From Candidatus Acidiferrum typicum (GTDB taxonomy: Bacteria; Acidobacteriota; Terriglobia; Acidiferrales; UBA7541), in assembly GCA_002478115.1 (NCBI GenBank), contig DLMH01000099.1, positions 6,278 to 70,277 of the forward strand: a stretch of DNA of 64,000 bases. The letters run 5' to 3'. This document shows, in pieces, positions 33,999 through 44,087 of this stretch (positions are counted from its first letter, which is position 1; every line of letters starts with the position of its first letter). Position numbers and translations under genes: made by a program. The notes beneath the pieces are model-generated. The model made no database searches and was not told the DNA's origin. It saw only the letters and a program-made list of their open reading frames with translations.

Positions 33999-36900
33999 AT
34001 GATGAGAAAGCTCAGTGGTTCCGCATTGGGGGTGGCATCGCTCCTGTGCATTTTGCTATTGGCGGCCTGCAGTGGCGCACCGAAGTTGAAAGAACTGGTC
34101 GTCGCGCCGAGCACCGCCTCAATCAGCGTGGGACAACAGCAGACATTTAAGGTGACCGGCACCTACAGTAATGGAACGTCGAAAGATTTGACTACGGGTG
34201 CCAGCATCACCTGGGCGTCATCGAGTATCAGCGTCGCGACGATCACTTCAGGCGGCGTCGCCACGGCTGTGGCTGCGGGTATGACCAACATTACCGCGTC
34301 ACTGGGAAGCATTACGTCGTCGCTAGCAGTGCTCTCGGTAAGCGGGATTAAGTCCATTGCGGTGACGCCGGCGTTCCCGACGATCACTGTTCCGGGAACC
34401 CAGGCTTTTACGGCCATGGCGATCATCATCAATCCCGATGGCAGCTTGACCGCGCCGCAGGATATCACCCTCAAGGCGACCTAGGCGTCATCCAACATGG
34501 GGGTCGCGATGATCGACAGCACGCAGGACGCCACCAATGGCACGGCGACTGCCGTGGCCACCGGTCTCACACAGATCACCGCCTCCTATGAGGGCGTCAC
34601 CTCGAACATCGCCTATTTGACAGTGGGTACCCCTCCACCAACAGTGGTGCAACTGACCGTGGCACCCCTGACGGCAACGATTGCAGCAGGCCAGACGATT
34701 CAGTTCGCCGCGACCGAAGTCTTGAGTGATGGCTCGACGCAACCCCCATCGGGCCCGGTGAGTTGGTCGATTTCCTGCACACCGGCAAACACGGCAACGA
34801 TCGGCACCACTACGGGTCTTGCGGTGGCGCTAGCCTCTGGAGCAGGCGCAAGTTGCACCGTGACCGCGAAAGAAACCGCTCCCAACGCTCTAACCGGAAC
34901 GGCCACACTCAGCATCACGGCTGCGGTGGCACGGTTCGCCTATATCGTGAATGATACGGGTGGCACGATTTCCGCCTATGGGGCGAATGCAGCGGGTGGC
35001 GCGTTGACATTCCTGGCCAAGTACGCGACGCAGGCCGGGCCTCAACAGGCTCTCGTGCACCAGTCTGGCAAGTATCTGTACGTCATCGATGGAGCCAGTG
35101 GTGTGCATGTTTATGACATCAATCCGGTCACAGGAGCATTGACCGCAACGGGCGCCACGTCCCAGGCGGGCAGCGGGAACGCCACGGATAAAGGCGTAAT
35201 CGATCCATCCGGCAGCTTCCTCTACGTCGTGAACATCAACGACAACAAGGTTTACGGCTTCACCATAAAGCAGACTGATGGATCTCTTTCATCCATCAAT
35301 TCGAACGCCGGCTACCCTGTGGGTGCGGGTCCGTCGGATGTTTTGGTCGACCATACCGGCACATACCTTTATGTGATCAATGGTGGAGACGCAGATATCA
35401 GCGGCTTCACCATCACGCCTCTAACTGGCGTTTTGGTGGCCAATAATGCGGCGGCGGCACCCTACACGGCAGGCAGCCTTGGTCCGGCGCCGTTCTACGG
35501 CACTATCGATCCGACAAACACGTACCTCTACGTGCCCACGGGTGATGGCAACGTTTCGAGCTTCCAAATCACCAGTAACGGACAGCTATCCACCCCTGGG
35601 ACCGTCTCCCCGGTTGCGGGCGCAGGCTTTCTGACCAACATCGTTATTGATCCCAGCGGTAAGTACATCTACGTCGTGGATAATAACGTCGTTCCGAGCA
35701 ACATCTATGCCTTCAACGTTGGCACCGGAGGCGCATTTGGCGCGGCTATCGGAAGTGCAATACCCGCGGGCAATACGTCCTTCGGCATGGCCATCGACCC
35801 AACTTCGACTCTACTGGCGGTTGACAACCAGTTTTCCGACACCATTTCCCTCTTTACGATTGGCTCGACCGGTGCGTTGACATCACTGGTTCCCGCCAGC
35901 ACTGGCGCAGCACCACTTTTTATGGCCTTCGATATCGGCAGCGCTGCCGCACAAGTGGCACCGGCCGAAGTCGTAACTGCCAACAAGACGACGGGAGACA
36001 TCTCCGCGTTCACCGCTGCCAGCGGCGTGCTTACAGCGGACGCGAACGCTCCGTACGCGGGCGTTGCCGGCAACTCCCAGATTGGTTCCAGCGTGACGGG
36101 CAGCCTTTTCTTTACGGGAAGTGCTTCCGGCAAGCAACTTGCTGGATATGGCTTTAACGCAGCAAACACCCCGGCTATCGCGGCCTTAGCGGGTTCGCCA
36201 TACAGTCTGACGCCCGCGGGCGCTGCGGGCACTGTGATTGCCGATCCTTCCGGCCTCTTCGCGTATGTGGCCGACACAACGAATGCACTGGTGCACAGCT
36301 ACGCGTACAATCCCACGACGAATAGCCTGGCGTTGACGTCGACAGCCCCGGCGACCGGGCAGCCCGCGCTGACGGGTCTTCAGGCGCTGGTCAGCGATCC
36401 GCAGGCCAACTTCGTTTTCGCCCTGGCGTCCAACGGTTCCGTGACGGCGATTGAGCTGGGGAATAATGGCACGCTCTACTCCCCAGGCACACTTAACGCA
36501 TTTCCTGGAACAAACTGGACCATGGGGGCAGTGGACGCTTCCGGCCAGTACTTGCTGGCGGTGGATTCTGTTGCAAATAAAATCCATATGTACTCGATCT
36601 CTCCGGCGGGGGGTGGAACTGACGGGGCGCTGGCCGAAATTGGTTCGGGCACCAGCATCCCCGGGGCGATGCTGCCTGTCGCGATCGCGTTCGATCCGCT
36701 CGACCGCTTCGTGGTGGTCACCGACGCCACGGCAAAGACGATCACACCGTTCCTCTTCACCTACGACCCCGCGACGCCGACCCTCACTGCGGGGACGGCG
36801 GTGACCCTGCCGTCCGCCGCGGGCCAAGTGACCATCGACCCAACGGGTAAGTATCTCTTTGTGGCCTTGGTTGGTGCGGCGAACTCGACGCCTCCTAGCG

Positions 36901-37031
36901 GCGTTGCGGTTTACACCGTGGCTGTTTCGGGTGGCGCCGTAACCCTGACTCCAGTAGCCGGCTCGCCGTTCACGACCGGGACCGGGGCCAGTGGAACAAC
37001 CGGCGTGGGCGTCATCAACAGCGTGCAGTAA
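33999..37031 (+). pseudogene. Lipoprotein with Ig-like domains and beta-propeller, interrupted by an in-frame TAG
   Basis: The frame from 33999 to 37031 is open throughout except for one TAG at 34482-34484. The protein begins with a lipoprotein signal (LLCILLLAAC, Cys24) after a good GAGGAG ribosome site. Bacterial Ig-like (Big_2-type) repeats follow, with VAPSTASISVGQQQTFKVTG and TWASSSISVATI. A second repeat reads TLKAT-stop-ASSN, where TWASSN is expected, so a TGG tryptophan codon has become TAG. Beyond it are a further Ig-like repeat and a seven-bladed lactonase-type propeller with blades such as HQSGKYLYVIDGASGVHVYD and DPSGKYIYVVDNNVVP. Reading through would give about 1009 residues. 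The cause may be a true nonsense mutation, a sequencing error or readthrough. Confidence 0.8.
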
Positions 37032-37790
37032 ATCCCCGCCGGGCGTCCTTCGCGGATGCCCGGCACAACCAAATCCGAAGGGGATGGCTTCGGCCGTTGC
37101 TTGGACCGCTGAAGCCATGGCCTGAAGCCACATTATCCTCAAGGTTTCGGAACTCTCATAACCGAATACATTGCAGGCAAGCTTGCCAACCTTCGGGTAC
37201 TGCCTTGTCCAGAAACATGTCTCGCGGAAGTGAGAGAAGAACTCGTGCACTTGGCATCGGGGCTGGCGATCGAACTGCCCGCCGGAAAAGTTTCCATCGA
37301 ACGAACTGATAAGGACATTCCAGGCTGATCGGATAACTCGTCATCAAGATGGGAATTCGTTTCCTTTTTGGCACGCGCGAGAAAGAGAAACTCCATCTCC
37401 CCCACAGCAGTCAAGCGCATCGCCTTTCCTAAACCTATGTTTCTCAGGTGAATCGAATCCCAAGTCTGCCCGGAACGATGGATTTGCTCGCCTTGAAACT
37501 GTCTCCGAAATGGATTCAAGCCATTTCTAACGGAGGTGTTACCGATCATTGGCAAGGGGAAAGCTTTACTTTAAGGCACCTGTTGCCCCGTCGCGCTTTG
37601 CTCGATTCCGGCGGGGTGGAAGATTCAAATATTTGTTAGAAAGCTTCTCGCTAACTCCGGGATTGGTATCCAAGCTGCACGTGGCCCTGTCGTCGCGCTC
37701 TTCGGGGGAAAGACCTCTCTCCTCCCGCGACGTTCGCCAATCAGACCTTCCCTCTGACGGCTCCAAAAGAATCAATCCTCGGAGTGTGTA
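37032..37790 (+). other. 759-base region with a hairpin and possible gene remnant
   Basis: A GCCGGGC / GCCCGGC hairpin at 37038-37064 directly follows the lipoprotein stop. Beyond it a plus-strand frame ending at 37328 reads protein-like (ITEYIAGKLANLRVLPCPET, then EVREELVHLASGLAIELPAG) but has no start codon with a ribosome site. It may be the end of a lost gene. The rest, to 37790, looks non-coding and somewhat richer in A+T than the surroundings. Confidence 0.35.
37038..37064 (+). terminator. Hairpin after the lipoprotein gene
   Basis: GCCGGGC and GCCCGGC pair perfectly across a 13-base loop, six bases after the stop codon. No thymidine tract follows, so it may rely on Rho or simply protect the 3' end. 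Confidence 0.5.
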
Positions 37791-38234
37791 ATGAGGGTCC
37801 GGCGCAAGATTGCTCTTCTAATGTTTTTAGCCATGAGCACAGGCATTGGGGCACAAGCCCAGAAATTGGTGGAAGACCCCAAACCGGTAAAAAAAGAGGT
37901 TAGGTTGCAGGTTCCAAAAAGACTGTGGTTGTCCTTGAGCGCACTCACCTACACTGCGGCCGCACTCGACATGCACGCGACCGCTGACGCCGTGCAGTTT
38001 AAAAAGAAATACCCGGCGTTTTATTTGGGAAATCCCGAAGCGGATCCAATCGCGAGGCCCTTCGTGAAATTGCCGGCGCCAGCCTATTACGCCTGCGGCT
38101 TTGCATTGGCAACAGGGGTCAATTGGCTTGGCTATCAAATGTCTCGCTCGCGCAAATGGCGGAAGGTTTGGTGGCTGCCGCAGGCCGTCTCTATGAGCGC
38201 AAATGGCTATGGATATTACACATCAACACGATAA
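37791..38234 (+). CDS. Small exported or membrane protein of unknown function (147 aa)
   Basis: The product starts with a signal peptide (RRKIALLMFLAMSTGIGAQA) after a GGAG box 7 bases before the ATG. The mature part has hydrophobic segments around LWLSLSALTYTAAALDMHAT and YYACGFALATGVNWLGY, linked by FKKKYPAFYLGNPEADPIAR, and ends with KVWWLPQAVSMSANGYGYYT. The pattern of two or three short membrane helices with an Asn-Pro-Glu-Ala-Asp-Pro loop is reminiscent of DUF5658-like small membrane proteins, but this is uncertain. No neighbour indicates a role. Confidence 0.7.
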   Translation: MRVRRKIALLMFLAMSTGIGAQAQKLVEDPKPVKKEVRLQVPKRLWLSLSALTYTAAALDMHATADAVQFKKKYPAFYLGNPEADPIARPFVKLPAPAYYACGFALATGVNWLGYQMSRSRKWRKVWWLPQAVSMSANGYGYYTSTR

Positions 38235-38311
38235 ATTCCCTGGGAAGACCCTTAGCCGGCCTTTCTCACGAGATACTATTTTGATTTTATCCAAATTGCG
38301 CAACGCCCTGC

Positions 38312-38502
38312 CGTCTTGAGGGGCGCGTCGGGCGTTTATCCCGAGCTGGTCGTGGCGCGCCGAAAGATCTCAACTGACACCCCGTGCACAATTTTGATTG
38401 AGGTCCTTCGGCGATCTCCGGTTTTGGGAGTCCGGTGGACTCCACCGGAGTCCTGACACCGGACCTCATCGGATCGCCTCAGGATGAGCATGGCTTGCTG
38501 AA
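38312..38502 (+). repeat. Dispersed repeat of the 'CTCAGGATGA' family, with an inserted palindrome
   Basis: The segment shares GAGGTCCTTCGGCGA and CTCATCGGATCGCCTCAGGA with the repeat at 49637-49750, in the same order. It also carries an extra stretch with a near-perfect palindrome, TCCGGTGGA-C-TCCACCGGA, at 38431-38449. The left end is degenerate. It occupies the gap between the small exported protein and the end of the ALDH gene. Confidence 0.7.
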
Positions 38503-38626
38503 CGTGGACATCGGATGAATCGTAGTTTGTGAAAAAACCGGGTTAGGGTAAGCGTCCAAGTGAGGAATCGGTGGTGAACGAAGCGGGGCAAATTCCACCC
38601 TGAAGGGTATATACACTACGTGCCCA

Positions 38627-40999
38627 TCATTCGCCGTAGGGGACCCAGATATTCTTCACTTGATAGGCATGCTCAAGGTACCAGCGGCCTTCTCCTTGCC
38701 CGCGGCCGAAGAAGTTTAATTCCCGGCCTTCATTGCTCCAGACCTGCTTCAGGTTACCGACGGAAAGTGCCTTCGCCGCCGCACACATCTGGGCGTCTCC
38801 ATAACACCAGATGGCGTCCAGGCCATCGTGTTCCGCCATGACCTTTAGCAACTCCGCCGTGCGCCCGGTCACGAGATTCACCGCGCCGGCCGGCAGATCG
38901 CTGGTTTCAAAAACCTGGTACAAATCTCCCGCGATCAGTGGGTAGGATTCCGACGGCACGGCAACCACGGTGTTTCCCGCGCTGAGCAGCGGCAGCACCA
39001 GCGAGAAAAATCCCAGCAAAGGGGCCTGGGTAGGACAAATCACACCCACCGTGCCCAGCGGTTCATTCATGGCGATGGCGACGTTGCGAAACGGAGGGTT
39101 GTGCACCGCGCCCTCGTACTTGTCCGCCCACGCTGCGTACGCGAACAGCCGCTCGATGCTGATGCGCACTTCATCCGCGGCCTGCTTCTTGCCCACGGCT
39201 GCGGCAAGCCGGCCGGTAATTTCTTTCCCGCGCTGCGAAAGGTTTTCTGCCAGGTAGTAGAGCACCTGCGCGCGGTTGTGTGCCGTCGTTCTGGCCCAGG
39301 TTTCTGCTTTGCGCGCAGCTTCCACGGCGTTGCGAATGTCCTTGCGATTGCCCAGCGGCGATTCCCCGAGCAACTCACCATTCTTGCCGCGAACCTCCAC
39401 CGCGTAGCCCGAATCCGGCCGCACCTGCTTACCGCCAATAAACAGTTTCACCGTGCGGTCGATCGCCGGGTTGGCCACCTCGGTTTTGCCGCCCTTTGCC
39501 GCCGCTTTCGCGCGAATCGGCGGCGCTTTGCGGAACCACTCCGGCTCGAGGTACTCCAGCAGGCCTTCCCGGCCACCCTCCCGGCCATAGCCGCTTTCCC
39601 GGTAGCCGCCGAATCCGCAAGCCGCGTCGAACAAATTCGTGCTGTTCACCCACACGACGCCAGCCTTGAGCTGCGCGGCGACGTGCAGGGCCACGTGGAC
39701 ACTTTCACTCCACACACTCGCGGCAAGTCCATAGACCGTGTTGTTGGCCAATTCCACGGCTTCCCGCGGCGTGCGGAATGTCATCGCCGCGAGCACCGGC
39801 CCAAAGATCTCCTGTTGCGCCACCATGGATGTGGGATGAACGTTGCTCAGGAGCGTCGGTTTGTAATAGAGGCCGCGCGAAGGCATTACCACTTCCGGCT
39901 GCCAGCACGTGGCGCCTTCCGCCACTCCTTGTTTCACCAGACGATCAATACGTTCCCATTGCACCCGCGCTACGATTGCGCCAATGTCAATCGCCTTGTC
40001 CAGGGGCGCTCCCACGCGCAGCGAACTCATCCGCGCTTGCAATTTTCGCGTGAGCCTTTCCGCAATGCTTTCCTGCATCAGCAGCCGCGAGCCCGCGCAG
40101 CAGACCTGCCCTTGATTGAGCCAGATGCCGTCCACCAGGCCTTCCACGGCGCTATCCACATCGGCGTCTTCAAAAATGATGAAGGGTGACTTCCCTCCCA
40201 GCTCCAACGACACGCGCTTGTGCGAATTGGCGGTCGCCCTGCGGATCGCCCGGCCCACTTCCGTCGAGCCCGTGAAGGCAATCTTGTTTACGTCCGGATG
40301 ACTCACCAGCGCTTCGCCCGTCTGGCCATCTCCGGTGACGATATTCACCACTCCGGGAGGCAAGCCGATTTCCGTGCAGATCTCCGCAAAGGCCAGCGCT
40401 GTAAGCGGAGTGTATTCGGCAGGCTTCAACACCACGGTGTTTCCGGTCGCCAGCGCGGGCGCAATTTTCCATGCCAGCATCAGCAGCGGAAAATTCCAGG
40501 GGATAATCTGGCCGATGACGCCACTGGGTGTGTATCCCGGGAACTCCTCTTCCCAAAGCTGCGCCCAGCCGGCGTGGTAATAGAAATGCCGCGCCACCAA
40601 CGGAATATCGATGTCGCGGCTCTCGCGGATGGGTTTGCCGTTGTCGATGGTTTCGAGCACGGCCAGGCGCCGCGCGTGTTTTTGCACATGACGCGCCACC
40701 GCGTAGAGATAGCGCGCCCGCTCGTGTCCGGAAAGCTTTTGCCAGCCCGGCAGAGCTTTGCGCGCGGCCTTCACTGCTGCAGCGATGTCCGTAGCGCTAC
40801 CTTGGGCTACATCGGCGATCTTCTCTCCTGTGGAAGGGTCGCTGGTCTCGAAGTAGCTTCCTTCGGCTGGAAGCATCCAAGCTCCGCCGATGAAATGGCC
40901 GAAGCGCCGATGATGCCGGTCGAGCCATTGCAGGGATTCTCTGGGATCTTCCGGGGCCGGCCCATATTCCATCGTTTTGAATTTTTCAATCACGCTCAT
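38627..40999 (-). CDS. ALDH16-type double aldehyde dehydrogenase
   Basis: This 790-residue protein contains one full aldehyde dehydrogenase domain (about 1-480) and a second, shorter ALDH-like domain (about 520-790). Domain 1 is complete: IIPWNFPLLMLAWKIAPALA, LKPAEYTPLTALA, FTGSTEVGRAI, Glu267 in LELGGKSP, Cys300 in GQVCCAGSRLL, and EIFGPVLAAMTF. Domain 2 has ICPTQAPLLGFFSLVLPLLS, AGNTVVAVPSESYPL and VNLVTGRTAELL but no catalytic cysteine motif. A catalytic domain followed by a non-catalytic copy is the layout of the ALDH16 family. It is the last gene after deoC, so a plausible substrate is the acetaldehyde released by that aldolase. This is inferred from context. Confidence 0.9.
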   Translation of the reverse strand: MSVIEKFKTMEYGPAPEDPRESLQWLDRHHRRFGHFIGGAWMLPAEGSYFETSDPSTGEKIADVAQGSATDIAAAVKAARKALPGWQKLSGHERARYLYAVARHVQKHARRLAVLETIDNGKPIRESRDIDIPLVARHFYYHAGWAQLWEEEFPGYTPSGVIGQIIPWNFPLLMLAWKIAPALATGNTVVLKPAEYTPLTALAFAEICTEIGLPPGVVNIVTGDGQTGEALVSHPDVNKIAFTGSTEVGRAIRRATANSHKRVSLELGGKSPFIIFEDADVDSAVEGLVDGIWLNQGQVCCAGSRLLMQESIAERLTRKLQARMSSLRVGAPLDKAIDIGAIVARVQWERIDRLVKQGVAEGATCWQPEVVMPSRGLYYKPTLLSNVHPTSMVAQQEIFGPVLAAMTFRTPREAVELANNTVYGLAASVWSESVHVALHVAAQLKAGVVWVNSTNLFDAACGFGGYRESGYGREGGREGLLEYLEPEWFRKAPPIRAKAAAKGGKTEVANPAIDRTVKLFIGGKQVRPDSGYAVEVRGKNGELLGESPLGNRKDIRNAVEAARKAETWARTTAHNRAQVLYYLAENLSQRGKEITGRLAAAVGKKQAADEVRISIERLFAYAAWADKYEGAVHNPPFRNVAIAMNEPLGTVGVICPTQAPLLGFFSLVLPLLSAGNTVVAVPSESYPLIAGDLYQVFETSDLPAGAVNLVTGRTAELLKVMAEHDGLDAIWCYGDAQMCAAAKALSVGNLKQVWSNEGRELNFFGRGQGEGRWYLEHAYQVKNIWVPYGE

Positions 41000-41052
41000 T
41001 TCTTCTCTGTGCCCTCTGTGGTCGAATTTTCATACGAGTGTGCTGGCGCGGC

Positions 41053-41508
41053 TCAGGCCTTGTTCGCCATCCTCTGGCGCATTGTTTCCAGCCGCTTCAG
41101 TACGAATTTCAGCCGCTCCCGGCCCCACTTCGTATTCGTAATCACCTTCTCGATATCCAAGAACGCTTCCGGATCGCCAAGCTTTTCCCGGAGTTCCTTC
41201 AGGAACGGGTGCACCTTCCCAAACATCACAAACATCTCTCCGCTGAACGCGGGCCGCAGGAATAGATCTTCACTGACCGCCCCTTGCAGCACCAGCGAAG
41301 CGGCAATTCCCCAGTAACCTCCCACCTGGCGCAGCCAGTTGTTTTCTTGCGTGCCCATGGCCCAGGCCACCTTCAAGAAATCATCCGCGCTGGCTGGCCA
41401 GAACTCTGCCATCCACCAGTTGCGCGCCTTTCGCATTTCGGGTTCCCGCCGCAGGTCATAAAGTTGAAGTATCACTTGCGCATCTCTAGCACTAGGTTTG
41501 TTTGGCAT
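41053..41508 (-). CDS. Unknown protein between deoC and the aldehyde dehydrogenase (151 aa)
   Basis: The start at 41508 (MPNKPSARDAQVILQLYDLR) follows a strong GGAGGAG box; a longer frame running into deoC is unlikely. The protein is helical and Trp-rich, with KARNWWMAEFWPASADDFLK, NNWLRQVGGYWGIAASLVLQ, and a basic C-terminal helix KWGRERLKFVLKRLETMRQR. No signal peptide, membrane span or catalytic motif is evident. The gene is 49 bases from deoC and 53 bases from the aldehyde dehydrogenase on the same strand, so the three form an operon. A role in deoxyribose or aldehyde metabolism is suggested only by position. Confidence 0.82.
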   Translation of the reverse strand: MPNKPSARDAQVILQLYDLRREPEMRKARNWWMAEFWPASADDFLKVAWAMGTQENNWLRQVGGYWGIAASLVLQGAVSEDLFLRPAFSGEMFVMFGKVHPFLKELREKLGDPEAFLDIEKVITNTKWGRERLKFVLKRLETMRQRMANKA

Positions 41509-41557
41509 CGCTCCTCCATTTTCCAGGAAATTGCGTTCGTCCTGGTTTCTTTCGTTG

Positions 41558-42610
41558 TCACGCCATCGGGTGGCGATACTCCGCCGAATATCTCCCGGTC
41601 GCATGAAATTCCAACTGACGTTCGATATCGCCCAGCATCCCGCTGGCGCCAATCCGGAAAAGCTGCGGCTCCAGCCAGGAATGGCCCAGCTCCTCTTTCA
41701 TAAGGGAGAGCCACTCCACGGATTGTTTTGCTGTGCGAATTCCGCCGGCCGGCTTGAATCCCACCGCCATGCCCGTTTCTTCCGCGTATTCGCGAATGGC
41801 CCTGGTCATCACCAAGCCGACGGGCGGTGTGGCATTCACGCTTTCTTTCCCCGTTGAGGTCTTGATGAAGTCCGCACCCGCCATCATCGCCACGAGGCTG
41901 GCGCGAGCGACATTGCGCAAAGTCAATAGATCACCCGTTCCGAGAATCACCTTGAGATGCGCCGGCCCGCACGCATCCTTGAACGCGACAATTTCGTCGT
42001 ACAGCTTCTGCCACTCACCGCCGAAAGCATGCGCGCGCGTAATCACCACGTCAATCTCATCGGCGCCGGACTCGACCGAGCGGCGAATCTCATTGATGCG
42101 CTCCTCCAGCGGGGATAGCCCGGCCGGAAATCCCGCGGATACCGCAGCCACGGGAATTTTCGCTCCCTCCAGCGCGCTCTTTGCCGTCTCGACGAAATGG
42201 TGATACACGCAGACGGCGCCGACGTGAATGTTCAGGGACTCGATCCCCAGCTTCTCCACGATTTCCCGCTGGATCGGTTGCCGCGCCTTGGCGCAAAGAC
42301 GCCGGACGCGCTCCTCGGTGTCGTCGCCGCTCAAGGTGGTAAGGTCCATGCAGGTGATGGCGCGGAGCATCCAGGCGATTTGCCAGTCCTTTTTCACGGT
42401 GCGGCGAGTTACCAAAGTGGCCGCGCGGCGCTCGACCGCGCTGGTGTTCACGCGAACCTGCTCCAGCCAATCCAGATTCAGCGAAGTCCCGCGGTTAGGC
42501 GCAAGCGGGCGTCCATTCAACACGGCGATCGCGGCCCGCGCGGGGCCGGTGTCGAGCGGATTTCCCCTGCGGTCCCTGATCTCGAGGCGCATCGGCTTGT
42601 CTTCGCTCAT
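41558..42610 (-). CDS. deoC: Deoxyribose-phosphate aldolase
   Basis: This class I aldolase splits 2-deoxyribose 5-phosphate into acetaldehyde and glyceraldehyde 3-phosphate. Its 350 residues exceed the short bacterial form (about 220-260) by an N-terminal extension of roughly 80 residues, as in the longer eukaryote-like type. Active-site elements are IDVVITRAHAF (Asp187), HLKVILGTGDL (Lys220), and the Schiff-base Lys250 in GADFIKTSTGKESVNATPPV, followed by GFKPAGGIRTAKQ. The gene begins an operon with an unknown gene and the ALDH16-type dehydrogenase. It belongs to the nucleoside catabolism block and follows an exported nucleoside hydrolase gene on the same strand. Confidence 0.95.
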   Translation of the reverse strand: MSEDKPMRLEIRDRRGNPLDTGPARAAIAVLNGRPLAPNRGTSLNLDWLEQVRVNTSAVERRAATLVTRRTVKKDWQIAWMLRAITCMDLTTLSGDDTEERVRRLCAKARQPIQREIVEKLGIESLNIHVGAVCVYHHFVETAKSALEGAKIPVAAVSAGFPAGLSPLEERINEIRRSVESGADEIDVVITRAHAFGGEWQKLYDEIVAFKDACGPAHLKVILGTGDLLTLRNVARASLVAMMAGADFIKTSTGKESVNATPPVGLVMTRAIREYAEETGMAVGFKPAGGIRTAKQSVEWLSLMKEELGHSWLEPQLFRIGASGMLGDIERQLEFHATGRYSAEYRHPMA

Positions 42611-42861
42611 CCTACCTCTCGTCCATTTTCGGCTATGTCATTCACGCTGACTCGGATCGTGGGCTTGAAAAGATTGTGCGAGCGCTTCGCGTCAATTCGT
42701 CCTGAGCCAGTTGTAGGCGGATTTTACACCCATTTGGCCCGGAATGACGCTTACTGCGCATGCGCTTCAGGGGCTAAAGCCCGGTGCTTGAAAATGCTTT
42801 ACGCCGGGGCTGAAGCTCCGGCCTCCTGAAGAAAGAGAAACGAACCCTATGTGACGCGATA

Positions 42862-44004
42862 CTAATTGTCCGCTGGGTTTTTCGCGCCGGGCGTGGGCCG
42901 CGACAACAACTCGACATATTCCTTGTAGAATTTCTGCTTATCCAGGGCGTCCTGCACTTCCACGAGGGCTTCGCCCATTCCCGGCTGGAGTCCCGGCGCC
43001 CATGCCAGCGTGTTTCCGTAACCCGCGCCATGATCCACGTCAACATCAATGTAGAGTTTCTTCCACTTCGTGATGATGGATGGATCGAGCCAGGCGACCG
43101 CCGCCAGTTCATCCCACAAATAATTGGCTTCGGCATATTTGGCGACGTATTGCGCGGCGGGCGTGGTGCTCTTGCGCACCTGCTCGATCAAGTCTTTTTC
43201 CATGCGCGTCTTCACGGAGATGTCCACCGTGGTGAGCGCGATGCGCGGCCAATGCGCGTGCAGCACGACGTGCGACGCTTCCGGGTCCATCCAGAAATTA
43301 AACTCGCGGGCCGGGGTCACTGAAAACTCAGGATCGTCGGTTTGCGGATTGATGCTTCCGGCCATGAGGATCAGCTCTTTGCTCAACTCGGGGAATTTCG
43401 GATCGAGCGCAATGGCCGTGGCCAGATCGGTCATGGGACCCGCCGCGTAGATCGTCACCTCGTGCGGGTATTGCTTTACCATGCGGACCAGGAAATGAGC
43501 GGCATCTTCCTGGGCCGCCTGAATCGCGGGCTTTCCTTCAAGCATCGCCGGAATGTCGTACGGGCCGTGCACTGGATAGCCTTTAGCGAAATTCCAAGCG
43601 CCTTGATACACGATCTTTCCGTGCAGCGTTTCCCACGCGGCGATGTATTCCCTGCTGTTCACCAGGGGGAAGACGGCGCCAGGCACAACCGGGATGTCCG
43701 TGCGGCCGATGATCTCCATCAGGCGCAAAGTGTGGAGCACTTCTTCATCGCGCCAGGCGTCCCCGGTGAGCACGGTGATTCCCAAGACATCCGTTTCGGG
43801 CGAGTTGATCAGGGAGAGGATTGCCTGCATGTCCGTGCCGCCCGGGCCGGCGGCGTCCTGATCGATGATGACCTTGCGGCGCGTCTGCGCGGAGGTGCAG
43901 AGCGCCGAAACGGCGAACAAGCAAAGCAAGCTGAGGAAGCATCGGAAGGATGTGCGATTTGCAGTCATTGAATTAAACTCTGCCGCGTCTATTCGGGTCG
44001 ACAT
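42862..44004 (-). CDS. Exported nucleoside hydrolase (IU-NH family)
   Basis: This enzyme hydrolyses the N-glycosidic bond of nucleosides to base and ribose, using calcium. The product has up to 380 residues; starting at Met13 (base 43968) exposes a signal peptide, FLSLLCLFAVSALCTSAQ, so a periplasmic or outer location is likely. The N-terminal calcium motif is IIDQDAAGPGGTDMQAILSL, a variant of the usual DTDPGxDDA. IYAAGPMTDLATAIALDP, LILMAGSINPQTDDPEFSVT and REFNFWMDPEASHVVL are the expected family blocks, and the late acidic ligand lies near YLWDELAAVAWLDP. Export is unusual for an enzyme that mostly acts in the cytosol. It sits between the TonB-dependent receptor and deoC. Confidence 0.88.
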   Translation of the reverse strand: MSTRIDAAEFNSMTANRTSFRCFLSLLCLFAVSALCTSAQTRRKVIIDQDAAGPGGTDMQAILSLINSPETDVLGITVLTGDAWRDEEVLHTLRLMEIIGRTDIPVVPGAVFPLVNSREYIAAWETLHGKIVYQGAWNFAKGYPVHGPYDIPAMLEGKPAIQAAQEDAAHFLVRMVKQYPHEVTIYAAGPMTDLATAIALDPKFPELSKELILMAGSINPQTDDPEFSVTPAREFNFWMDPEASHVVLHAHWPRIALTTVDISVKTRMEKDLIEQVRKSTTPAAQYVAKYAEANYLWDELAAVAWLDPSIITKWKKLYIDVDVDHGAGYGNTLAWAPGLQPGMGEALVEVQDALDKQKFYKEYVELLSRPTPGAKNPADN

Positions 44005-44087
44005 AAAGTGGCCGGCACAAGGGCAAAGCGATGGGCCGGCTCTGCGCAGCGATTGAACTCAACAGCACGCAGAAACGGACACTACAT

